This document shows, piece after piece, positions 10,700-19,999 of a stretch of 39,330 bases of DNA (positions are counted from its first letter, which is position 1; each line of letters begins with the position of its first letter). The stretch comes from Acanthaster planci (lineage: Eukaryota; Echinodermata; Asteroidea; Valvatida; Acanthasteridae): contig NW_019091693.1 in assembly GCF_001949145.1 (NCBI RefSeq), positions 115,255-154,584 of the forward strand, read 5' to 3'. Both the position numbers and the translations under genes were made by a program. The notes under the pieces were generated by a model, which made no database searches, was not told the DNA's origin, and was given only the letters and a program-made list of their open reading frames with translations.

Positions 10700-12200
10700 T
10701 CATATTTTGTTGAGGCACCAAATATATACTTTTTCACATGCAGCTGATCTTAGATGTTTATAGCAGTCACGTTGCTACTTTGGACCACATCAGAGTTACA
10801 AAGCAAATTCAATGAAATATCCCTAAAGTTTGGCAATATTATTTTGCCATCTTTCAGGACATTGGGTGAACAGTCACCAGTGTTCACTCATTTTCAGTGT
10901 ATTTTTTCTCACATACCGGTAAATCTTTTATGCAATTGATAATTTCCTTGCCTATGTTGACAGTTTTCCACAATGGTTTACTTTTCACAATTTTCTGATT
11001 GAAAGAGTGGATTCATGTTATTTCTAAACTAATTCACATACATGTATTCACCTTTCAGCTGTGAAGGATTTGTGTGCTCATAGAATTGTTTGATGGTCAC
11101 CTTTATTGATAAATCTGAAATTTACATTTACTAAAATCAAAATTTTAACCTTTATAATTTTTTATGACGTTAGTTGTGCAATTTTTTATGCATGGTTATA
11201 GCAATTTTCATGTTCATGTTTTTCATTATACATTTCTTTTTGCAGGTTTTATTTATCTTTTGAAATTTTTAAAATGTTAACATGAGTAATCACATNCTTC
11301 ATTGACTGTACTTTCTCATACCTCATGCTCTTCTAGGTGATAGCGTACATGTACTCATATTATCTGAAATAACTTTGGGCCCTGATATTTTGTGTTGATT
11401 TTTAAGATGTCGAGTATCTTGGGTAATAATTCTTATATCTCTCTGCAAACAAACTAAATTCAAATCATGCAGTAAGAGAGACACATCAAAGCCCATCGTA
11501 AATTAAACGTGGTTATTCACATCAATTTTAATGATTTTGTAATGCCTTCTGCACTTGTGCATGTGGATGTGCTGCCCAAAATATATTATTACTTTTTCCC
11601 ATGATGCAGTAATGCATACAAAAAACCAATTATAGTGTAGACAGCTCCAGCATATACATGTATATTAAATGTGAATTTTATAGCTCCCCAAAATACATTC
11701 AAATGATTCAAGACTGAGAGAAAAAAAATTGTGAGGGAAAAACCAGTCCAGAGGTTGTTGAAAATATGTTAACATTTAATGAGTACCGTTCTTCTAATCC
11801 ATATGCAATTCAAGGATCTGAAATGTAATAAACCGCTTGTCTGTTATTTACATTCATATGTATTTCAAGTTCCTTTTTCTTATTTATCTACCTTGTTGTT
11901 TTCCTCGCAAAGTTTCACACCCCACAACTTCAGAGACACAGGTTACTTTTTTCAGTTACAGATCAAATCTTAAATAAGGTGAGAGGCCATATTTTGGTAT
12001 CAAATGAATGCTATGTTTTTATACATACAACAAAAGAGCCAAGAAAGACTGTATAACATTTCACCTGTTCTGGCATGTTGAACATACTCATTTGAACATA
12101 CATGTACATGTATTCAAACAAATGAAGGAAAAATTGTACTGTTGAACATTCTGTTAAAACTACATTCACAAACAAATGGAATCAAGAATAATGATGGAAA
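10700..12200. other. AT-rich spacer between the two Harbinger genes
   Basis: No supported gene. The stretch is AT-rich with many short frames lacking domain signal and one unresolved base at 11296. It probably holds the 3' regions of the two convergent Harbinger genes. Confidence 0.5.
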
Positions 12201-12206
12201 AACCAT

Positions 12207-13124
12207 CTACACTACTTGAAAGTACTCTTCCAGGGATGGAGGGTCAATTTCAAAGTAGTCAGATGTATTGTACTTGTACACACATGTATGTGCATTTGTC
12301 AACAGTCCCGAAACAATGTACATCTTTCCACAAGAACTCAAGAGAACCTTCTGTGACTTCTTGTTATCGGTGAATTTGAAGAAGTTCAAGATCTCCCCAA
12401 ATGACCACTCAACAGTAATGCAAACTTTAGACATGGCAGCGTTAAAGGCCTCCTGCTCTGGTGATATGCGTACTGTAGGGAAAGGAGTCTGTAGGTGTGG
12501 ACGCAGTGGGTAGGCAGAATCACCGTATTAACACAATGTGTTCCCTTCTGCATCATATGATCTTGCCTCCAGCTCAGTTAAGAGCCCAGATTCACGCAGA
12601 CGATATGCGTCATGTCTCCTACCTTCTACTGGTCCGTACATGTGGGCTATGAGGCCATTGGGGGTTGTAACTGACTGAAACTTCAGCGCATGGATCCGTT
12701 TGTGCCCGTTATACATGACCTGCTGATGCTGACTTGGTCTGCATATTGGCCTCACTGTCCCATCAACAAATCCCCAACAGTTGCTCAGGGCAGAACCTTT
12801 TCTATGTGTTGAATCAGCAAACGTCTTCAAGCTCTGGGGCGATAACCAAGGTTGATCTAACGAGGAAACCAGGTGATTGTGATTGTCGAAGATGAAGTTG
12901 GTCATCCAATTGCAAGTCAAGCACAGCTGAGGAACTGAACGGCCATAGTCCTTCACGAGATCTCCATATCTACATGGATACACATACCTTTTGAGGGTGA
13001 TGCACAAGGCCTCCAGTCCATCAATTTTTGAATTATTAGTCAAAATGATAATCTGTGGTACTCTCAAAGTATGTTTAAGCCTGAAAATGTCAGCTTTCTG
13101 GAATCTGTGGAGTGCAGAATGCAC
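12207..13124 (-). pseudogene. PIF/Harbinger DDE transposase, one nonsense codon
   Basis: This family cuts and pastes DNA at three-base T/A targets with a DDE RNase H fold. From the ATG at 13124 one frame runs 305 codons to 12207, broken only by a TAA at 12528-12530 (codon 199). Residues 35-70 match the N-terminal helical domain (GLEALCITLKRYVYP). First catalytic Asp: D121 in NCWGFVDGTVRP. The ICRPSQ and YNGHKRIHALKFQ blocks follow. Second Asp: D202 in YGDSAYPL, three codons after the stop. Glu: E239 in VEWSFGE. GKMYIVSGLL and DPPSLEEYF close the protein as usual for the family. The upstream N-terminus may lie in another exon above 13124. All three catalytic residues survive, so only the one stop obviously blocks it. 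Confidence 0.88.
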
Positions 13125-13263
13125 AATATCACTGTTACTAACCTTACACTGGACAATTTAATGGTCTGTTATGTACATAAGAAATTCATCATCACCGAGT
13201 CAGAAAATAACCAAAATCGGAAAGAGTTCCTCTTGAGAGAGCCACCTAAACATCATCATATTG

Positions 13264-13284
13264 ACCTAACCCTAACCTTAACCC
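13264..13284. repeat. Short telomere-like CCTAAC/CCCTAA run
   Basis: Three degenerate CCTAAC-type units stand in a row (CCTAACCCTAACCTTAACCC). CCCTAA is the telomere repeat of deuterostomes and many other animals. At three units this may be chance or an interstitial scar. Confidence 0.35.
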
Positions 13285-14094
13285 ACTCATGTGCACCATT
13301 GGATTCATCATTATTTACAATTATATATGGTAAGATATTAATTTCCTACCAAGTATAATTTTTTTTTCTTTTTGGATGGCTGTCTCAAAAGGACGTCTTC
13401 CCTCAAAGTCAAACATGTCAAATGTGAGATGCCTTATTTCCACCGAAAATGTTTTCTGATCTTTGCAATTTGGAGAAATCGGGATCAAAGTTAAGTAACA
13501 AAGTCACGCAAAGGCTAGTGGGGAAGAATTCCACTGACCATGCCGACGGCCATACCTCGGCAACCCTATGGAACCGGCAGAGGACGTTTTTAAGAGGATA
13601 TATGACCCTTTTTCCGTTATGGCCATCAAGGGAATTCTTTCCGACTAGTGTTATTAGTAATAATTTATTGAGTTTAATACTAGTATATGTACTTGTCTAG
13701 GCCTTAGTAACAGTAGGCTCTAAGGCTGTGCCTATTATGTAAATCTAGGCTAGCCTCTGTTCGTTGTTTAGTCTTACCTGTAATAGCCGTTACATTCATC
13801 ATCGTTGAATCTATCTAAATTGAAACGACATCCATCATACTGTTAATCAATATTGGTGGGAGCATTCATATCATATAAGGCACGAATTCTAAATCGTCTA
13901 ATATATGAGAAAAATAAGCAACGGTAAGTATCTCCTGCCTTTTTACGAAGGTTCGCCATCTTTAGACACAATCGAATGTAAACACTATTTACACTTTAAC
14001 GTGGAGGGCGTCCTCGCATACAGTACCCGTTGTGCGTCGTGTACGAAACTGCTTCAACATACAAGGGGAGCTTGGGTGCGAGAACGCACCGAGC
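13285..14094. other. Spacer without recognisable genes
   Basis: Open frames here are short and show no domain signal. It links the Harbinger element to repeat X copy B; a boundary of X may lie anywhere from about 13900 to 14095. Confidence 0.4.
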
Positions 14095-14267
14095 CCACGT
14101 AATCCCCCGTACTAGTGCGCTCCCCGTCGCACAACAAAAGCTCGTTATTAACACGATAGTTCGCCGACACAGCTCACCCACTATGTACACTCCATTGTCT
14201 AGGGATTATCATTCACAACCCGGCGGCACGCACGGTCCTTTTGTTTAGGGATTATGCTTCCTACTTC
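14095..14267 (+). repeat. Dispersed repeat X, copy B (first part, Y-less)
   Basis: The reverse complement reads through GAGCTGTGTCGGCG into AACGAGCTTTTGTTG without interruption, joining the two halves that in copy A are split by element Y. The stretch ends in the target duplication TTCCTACTTC at the left edge of the Penelope element. Confidence 0.7.
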
Positions 14268-16925
14268 AGTTCGACAAGTTAGGTCTTTCGAGCGCTCCTC
14301 CATCCGACGCTCGGGGTTTATCAACAACCTAACATTCCTCAAACGTTGTCGCGACTCGAACATCATCCCACCAGGCTTCAAACTCCACGACCCAGTCCGC
14401 AACCTTAGATCCAACTGCATCCTACTGTCAGCCAGCCAAGCCCTACTCCGAGAGCGCATCAGCTATACCAGATGCACCCTCGGCCACCTGGACAAGGATA
14501 TCGCCAACATGAAAGCTACCCTCAAGTCGACTCTGCGACATCAAGATTTCATCAAGGTCTCCTCCCTCACCCAGTCCTCCAGTCTTCATGCGTTCAACAC
14601 ATCCTGCAACAAGCAAATCCGGAAATTCCTTCGTCTCACTAACCGGAAGATGAGATCGTCTATATCTTTATTCCAATATGCGGGGGCAAAGGGATCATCT
14701 ATATCCCGCAACCCTACTACACCCGCATCACTACCAGTTCACCTCCGGAACCAAGACGAATTCCGACGACACAATGTCATCAACCTTAGTCAACGCACCC
14801 TGTCTAACACGGAGACAGATGTCCTCTCCCTAGGCATGAACTTTGCCACACCGCCCCGCTTCATCCCCTCGGCCAACATCATCCAAGCTACCGAACCAGC
14901 ATTACGGAAGCTTGACAAGAAAACAGCCGATGACATCAGGGTCAAGATCAACCAAGTCACCCGTCACACCAACCCCATCAAGTTCAACCTCACCAAGCCT
15001 GAAGCAGAAGCCCTCAAGAACCTTGGGAACGACAAGACAATCCACATCATCACGGCCGATAAAGGCAACGCCACCGTAGTCATAGACCGAACATCCTACA
15101 ACAGGAAGGTACATGACATCCTCTCATCTGGTACATACCGCCCTCTACCCAAAGACCCCACTCAAGTCATCGAGAAGCGAGTAGCAGCCAAGCTACTTGC
15201 CCTTCAACGCNNNNNNNNNNNNNNNNNNNNNNNNNNNNNNNNNNNNNNNNNNNNNNNNNNNNNNNNNNNNNNNNNNNNNNNNNNNNNNNNNNNNNNNNNN
15301 NNNNNNNNNNNNNNNNNNNNNNNNNNNNNNNNNNNNNNNNNNNNNNNNNNNNNNNNNNNNNNNNNNNNNNNNNNNNNNNNNNNNNNNNNNNNNNNNNNNN
15401 NNNNNNNNNNNNNNNNNNNNNNNNNNNNNNNNNNNNNNNNNNNNNNNNNNNNNNNNNNNNNNNNNNNNNNNNNNNNNNNNNNNNNNNNNNNNNNNNNNNN
15501 NNNNNNNNNNNNNNNNNNNNNNNNNNNNNNNNNNNNNNNNNNNNNNNNNNNNNNNNNNNNNNNNNNNNNNNNNNNNNNNNNNNNNNNNNNNNNNNNNNNN
15601 NNNNNNNNNNNNNNNNNNNNNNNNNNNNNNNNNNNNNNNNNNNNNNNNNNNNNNNNNNNNNNNNNNNNNNNNNNNNNNNNNNNNNNNNNNNNNNNNNNNN
15701 NNNNNNNNNNNNNNNNNNNNNNNNNNNNNNNNNNNNNNNNNNNNNNNNNNNNNNNNNNNNNNNNNNNNNNNNNGTCGACCTCATCCATCTCTGCACATCT
15801 TCAAGCTACTTCCAATTCCAAGACAAGTTCTACAAACAAACAACTGGGACCTCCATGGGATCTCCTATATCCCCAGTCCTAGCTAACATCTTCATGGAAG
15901 AGTTTGAAACCTCATCCCTACTCACCGCGGATCTCAAGCCCACCCTGTGGCTACGCTATGTGGACGACACTTTCGTCATATGGCCCCAGGGTCAAGACCA
16001 ACTCCAGGAATTCCTCACATACCTCAACAAACAACACCCCACCATCAAGTTCACCATGGAACAAGAGCAAGACGGCCAACTCGCCTTTCTCGATGTCAAC
16101 CTATCGAGAAAGAAGGACGGTACTCTCAACCATCGAGTCTACCGCAAACTTACCCACACCGACCGGTATCTACATCAGCGATCCTTTCACCATCCAGCCA
16201 TCAAGACGTCCGTCAACCGCACCCTTGTTCGCAGAGCCCATGAGATCTGCAACCAGGGCAACCTCAACCAAGAACTCAAGCACATCGAGACGGCTCTCAA
16301 ACTCAATGGAGATAAACACATCAACCTCTCCAAACCCACCAACAGCACCATAGGGTCTCCTATACCCGAAGTCCACCCACCTACCCCGGCGTTAGGGTCC
16401 CCTATACCTGATGCCCCCAAGTCCCCCGTTTCCACAGTATGTTTGCCTTTCCTGGGCCCCGCATCACACCAACTCCGCAGGATCCTTCAGGCAGCCGACA
16501 TCCAGGTCATTCACTCAGCGCCCAACAAACTACAGAACCTACTTCATACCCACAAGGACAAACACACACCCAGCAGTCGCCCTGGTGTATACCGCATTCC
16601 CTGTGAATGTGGCCAAGTATACATCGGGGAGACCGGCAGGAACCTCCACACCAGACTTCAAGAACATCGAGCACACGGCCGCAGAAGAGACTACGAGAAA
16701 TCAGCAATCATCAAACATGCACACACATCAGACCACCGCATCGAATGGGACAACGCAGAACTCATCGCCCCCACCAAGCATTGGCACCCAAGAAGAATCC
16801 GGGAGGCAATCGAAATCTTCCGGCACAACACCGTCCCACATCGGATTCAAGCTGAGCGACATCTGGCGCCCACTGCTAGCACCCAAGACCACCACCACAC
16901 GGGCAGTAGGGTCCTCTATACCTGA
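14254..16925 (+). CDS. Penelope-like RT + GIY-YIG endonuclease polyprotein
   Basis: Penelope-like elements copy RNA at a nicked site with an RT related to telomerase and nick DNA with a GIY-YIG endonuclease. The first ATG (14254) lies in target DNA, 14 bases outside the element. Inside, the frame begins FERSSIRRSGFINNLTFLK, and by about residue 265 reaches the conserved KGNATVVIDRTSYNRKVHDI block before RT. A 563-base gap hides RT motifs 2-4. After it, in another frame, come TSMGSPISPVLANIF, the catalytic YVDDTFVIW and LAFLDVNLSRKKDG. Then a Pro-rich hinge, the GIY-YIG start GVYRIPCECGQVYIGETGRN with a CxC zinc-ligand pair, and downstream HTSDHRIEWDNAELI. The stop is at 16923-16925. The frame change across the gap most likely reflects estimated gap length. 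Apart from that it looks nearly intact. Confidence 0.9.
14258..14267 (+). repeat. Left target-site duplication of the Penelope element
   Basis: TTCCTACTTC, repeated exactly at 17273-17282. Copy A of X has a single GGAAGTAGGAAG-type site at the same place (near 6925). Confidence 0.75.
15211..15773. other. Assembly gap (563 N)
   Basis: The N run lies inside the Penelope RT domain. Reading frames on its two sides differ, so the gap length is probably an estimate. Confidence 0.99.
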
Positions 16926-16972
16926 AACCCAGGCCCCCGTCATCCCCTGGTGTTAGGGTCCTCTCTACCCGA
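16350..16972 (+). repeat. Four copies of a 20-base motif around the GIY-YIG domain
   Basis: Near-identical words of the form TAGGGTCCYCTATACCYGA start at about 16350, 16392, 16906 and 16953. The first two encode GSPIPE/GSPIPD in the hinge. The third overlaps the end of the ORF in a different frame, and the fourth is beyond the stop. The constraint therefore looks nucleotide-level rather than protein-level. Confidence 0.75.
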
Positions 16973-17157
16973 AGCCAACCCATCCCCAGTTTCCCGTCTA
17001 AACTAGTTTCCCGCCTAATTTGCACCCCTAATCCTCCACTGGATCCAACACCTACATGCTCCAGTACACCCTTAGCAAGCCACTAAGCCACATCACGCCT
17101 CACCGACTCCAGACAACCTTTATTACACGGCATCCACTCGAGTCAGCAACACATTCT

Positions 17158-17224
17158 CTTGAGGACAGCCAGAGCATACTGGCCAAAACGTCAAGTTGAA
17201 CACTCACCGGTTCTTCTCAGAACC
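17158..17224 (+). other. Two hairpins at the 3' end of the Penelope element
   Basis: The first, 17158-17195, opens CTTGA and closes TCAAG with GGCCAAAACG before the closing arm. It resembles the conserved stem-loop I recall near Penelope 3' ends. The second, 17209-17224, is GGTTCT-TCTC-AGAACC, a perfect six-base stem with a four-base loop. Such structures could serve in RT recognition; this is inference. Confidence 0.5.
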
Positions 17225-17272
17225 ACACCTTTTCCCAAAAGAGAATTTTTACATGGTGTACCAACATCTTAT

Positions 17273-17282
17273 TTCCTACTTC
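17273..17282 (+). repeat. Right target-site duplication of the Penelope element
   Basis: TTCCTACTTC, identical to 14258-14267. Confidence 0.75.
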
Positions 17283-17632
17283 TTAATACGTTGGACCTCC
17301 TGGTGGGTCAGTCAGTATGCCATCACACACGATATGACTCATCCTGTTTCATCATGTTGTGCTATAATTTCATAAGGAAAGATTGTACCAAAAGTTTTAC
17401 CCCGTGCTAGGCTTTATTCCTATTTTATCCCATATATCAGGGTCAATCTGTAACAAACTGTCTTACCTTATGCCTATCCCTTACCAAAGGTCAATCTACT
17501 ATAATTTTTGACCCTATCCTCATTCCTTTTCTTATCAATATTTATCATAATATTATTATACTTATGCATATTTATAGCCTTTTCCCTTTTCTGGGTCAAA
17601 GGTCAAATTGTACTAAACTGACCCCCACTACT
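17283..17632 (+). repeat. Dispersed repeat X, copy B (second part)
   Basis: Reverse complement of 6615-6930, including TTGGACCTCC, GTCAGTATGCCATCACACACGA and TATTTTATCCCATATA. It continues the X copy that the Penelope element splits. Confidence 0.75.
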
Positions 17633-17639
17633 TATTCCT

Positions 17640-17921
17640 GTATCAACAAAAGGAGTAAAGAAGAACCTAGACATAAGGAACAAATCCAGCAATGGGACTG
17701 AAAAAGAATTTTTAACACTAATTGACCAACTTCCACCAGATCTTGGATCATTAATGGAAGATGATTAGAGGATAAGTGTAAAGAAGAGAAAGAAAATAGT
17801 TCTCCTGGAATTGTTTGATCGACTCCAAGAAGAACTGGCAAATACGCAGGAGAAAAATGTATTACTTCAAATGCCGAGCAGTGAAAATGGGATCTTGTCT
17901 GATATAGACGATGACTTATAA
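17640..17921 (+). pseudogene. Coding-like coiled-coil fragment with one TAG
   Basis: A single frame reads KGVKKNLDIRNKSSNGTEKE ... LIDQLPPDLGSLMEDD, then TAG (about 17766), then continues in the same frame as KKRKKIVLLELFDRLQEELA and ends SDIDDDL at 17919-17921. Codon use and charge pattern look protein-like, but I do not recognise a family. It starts right at the end of repeat X and may be the tail of an element or a host exon. Confidence 0.35.
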
Positions 17922-18195
17922 CCTTGTTGATTAAATTACAATGACCTTAAGTCGCTTTTTCTTCTCATAAAACACCTTCTGCCTAGCTTTTTTATCTGCC
18001 ATGTGCTGTTTAGGCTTTCTTGCTGTTTTCTTGCTGTTTCACCTTTGCCATCACCCCTGTCTCGAAAACAATACATTGACAGAAACATTACATGTAATTC
18101 TGAAAACAAAATTCTCAAAAAACACAAGAAAATTACTATCACATTCTGTCTAGTCAGTAGCGATGACATTATGATGTTTAGGCTTCTGTCAGCAA

Positions 18196-18500
18196 TTACA
18201 TCATTGCCTCATAACTGGTTTCAGCTCCTTCCATCAATACTTCTGCCGCTCCTTCAATCACCAGGTCTTCTGCCCCTTTCAGTTCCAGGGCAACCGCTTG
18301 TGATATTCCCGGCATCGCCTCCTCAGTTTCTCCCACCACCGCCTCCACATTTTTTTCCACCATTGCTCCTTCTGCTGTTCCCTCCACTGCCTCTTGCGGT
18401 CACTAATGTAGCACTAATGCGGTCACATTTGTCACTCTTGTCTCTGCCCCATTTGCCAATTCCCCAGTCACGTCACTAGCTTCTGTCAATTCCAACCACA
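18196..18500 (-). other. Possible acidic exon, unrecognised
   Basis: A 63-codon frame rich in Glu, Ala, Val and Gly (EGAAEVLMEGAETSYEAMM) could be an acidic exon, but the complementary strand is simply a C/T-rich low-complexity run, which would give the same composition. No domain is visible. Confidence 0.2.
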
Positions 18501-18519
18501 CCCACCTTTGAAGTAAACT

Positions 18520-19570
18520 GAAAATGTGAGATACTGAAGTCATGTCCAAAGGGACGACTGGGAGGAAACGAAAATAAAGTTTTTTTTTATTAATAATCAC
18601 CACATTGAATATCAACATTAATAGCAAAGTAACCTATACTGGTTTAGAAAATGTGCCTTGGTAACAGTCATATTAGACATAACGTAACCCCCTCCCCAAA
18701 CTGAGAGGAAAAAAATGTAAATACGAAAAGTCAACTACCCATTTAGGAACTGCCACTATTTGGGGGATCTCTTTCTTTTGTCAAAAGGTCCACAAGAGAA
18801 CGTTTTTACAGTTCTGAATGTTCTTTTACATGAATTGCAATGAAATCATATAACTGTTTAATTCCCGTGAATCCCAAATTCCCACATTAAAGGAGAAAAT
18901 AAAATTAAAGAGTACCCTATGTAACTTACATTACTCTTAAATTTGAAGCATTTAAATTAACCAAAAATAGGCATAGGCCTACAAAGCTAGTCTGCTAAAC
19001 CTTCGTAAGTTTATATCCTCTCCAAAATGCTATCCTTATGTTTAATAATAATATAATTAGTAGCAGCAGCAGTCTTCCTCAGGTTCCTGGCAATAACTTT
19101 AAACAAGCCACGGAACATCAAATGACCGATTTCTCAGACTAGAAGTATGATTTAATCCATCATGATTGTATCATATGCATAAGAAAGGTGTGGGTTGTCC
19201 TTATTTACAGAATTCAAGTAAATATGTGGCTCAGTGACAAGTAAAAATCAATCCTACTGGCCTTTTCAACATGTTGACTTGCAATGCAGTTGTAGTGCCG
19301 TAAAAACAAAACAGCATGTGGAAATACTACCAAGGTTATTAATAAATCATTCACGAAATAAATTCTAAATGCATGTTAATTAAACTGATACCATCATTTT
19401 AAAATGATATCAACAATGAATTTATTCTTTGACTTATATTCCATCGAAAATATCAGTGACCGTATGACTGCAATAATCTGTTTTCCATTCGGCAGAAATT
19501 AATATTTGCTGGCAGCTTTGGGTATTTGTAGCCGTACACTCGTTTTAGACATCCAGCAAATTGTCGCCGC
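18520..19570. other. AT-rich stretch without genes
   Basis: No supported coding or RNA feature. A short AGC run (AGTAGCAGCAGCAG) occurs near 19060. Confidence 0.45.
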
Positions 19571-19589
19571 ATGTGGCACCGCGGTTTTT

Positions 19590-19829
19590 TTAATCGTGCA
19601 ACGGAAGGAATTTCAAGCAATGCACGGAGAATAAAATCTGATCGTTACGCGGGCTTGGTGCTGCTACTCCCCGCCCTCTCCCTGCTCGCCCTCCTCTCCC
19701 TCGTTTGTGGACAGGGCCCCGATCGTCACTGCTACTACTGCTGTGGACATCGTCACTAGACGTGTCATCTGCAGGAGAAGACTCCCCACTTTCGTCAGAG
19801 GGGTCAGAACTTTCTTGACTCTCTTTCAT
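19590..19829 (-). CDS. Acidic Ser/Asp-rich plus RGG-like ORF
   Basis: A 79-codon frame begins MKESQESSDPSDESGESSPA, continues with Asp/Ser clusters, then KRGRGGRAGRGRG, and ends shortly after. An acidic serine tract followed by a Gly/Arg box is typical of nuclear protein N-termini and also of piggyBac N-termini, but no transposase follows downstream on the minus strand. It could be a first coding exon. The stop at 19590 may lie in an intron. Confidence 0.3.
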   Translation of the reverse strand: MKESQESSDPSDESGESSPADDTSSDDVHSSSSSDDRGPVHKRGRGGRAGRGRGVAAPSPRNDQILFSVHCLKFLPLHD

Positions 19830-19999
19830 CAGAAGTTTCTTCCAGGATGCTCATGTCTCTTTCCAACCTTCATTCTCACAAGGAGCACGATATGTGGGAA
19901 CATTTTGAGACGACTGTACTTTGTATGGCCTACAAATCCTACTAATTGGTAACCTGTGTCTACGTATTATATCAATCGAGGAACGTACACCAGTGAATA

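Larger units (their letters stand above)
14268..17272 (+). mobile_element. Penelope-like retroelement inserted in repeat X
   Basis: The limits follow from the 10-base duplication and from the match of both flanks to uninterrupted X copy A. Length is about 3.0 kb including the estimated gap. It contains one polyprotein, a set of four 20-base repeats, and two hairpins before the 3' end. No long terminal pLTR was seen, so the copy may be 5'-truncated just before its own start codon. GC content is clearly higher than in the surroundings, which suggests a recent arrival. Confidence 0.8.

Noticed and set aside
13264-13284. Interstitial telomere or chromosome fusion point
   Set aside because: Only three degenerate units; far too short.
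15197-15886. Long open frames across the N run on both strands
   Set aside because: They consist of unknown residues from the assembly gap; only the Penelope frame is supported by flanking motifs.
15904-16855. Alternative Ser/Pro/Thr-rich frames over the Penelope ORF
   Set aside because: They are shadows of the GC-rich RT/endonuclease frame, which alone carries catalytic motifs.
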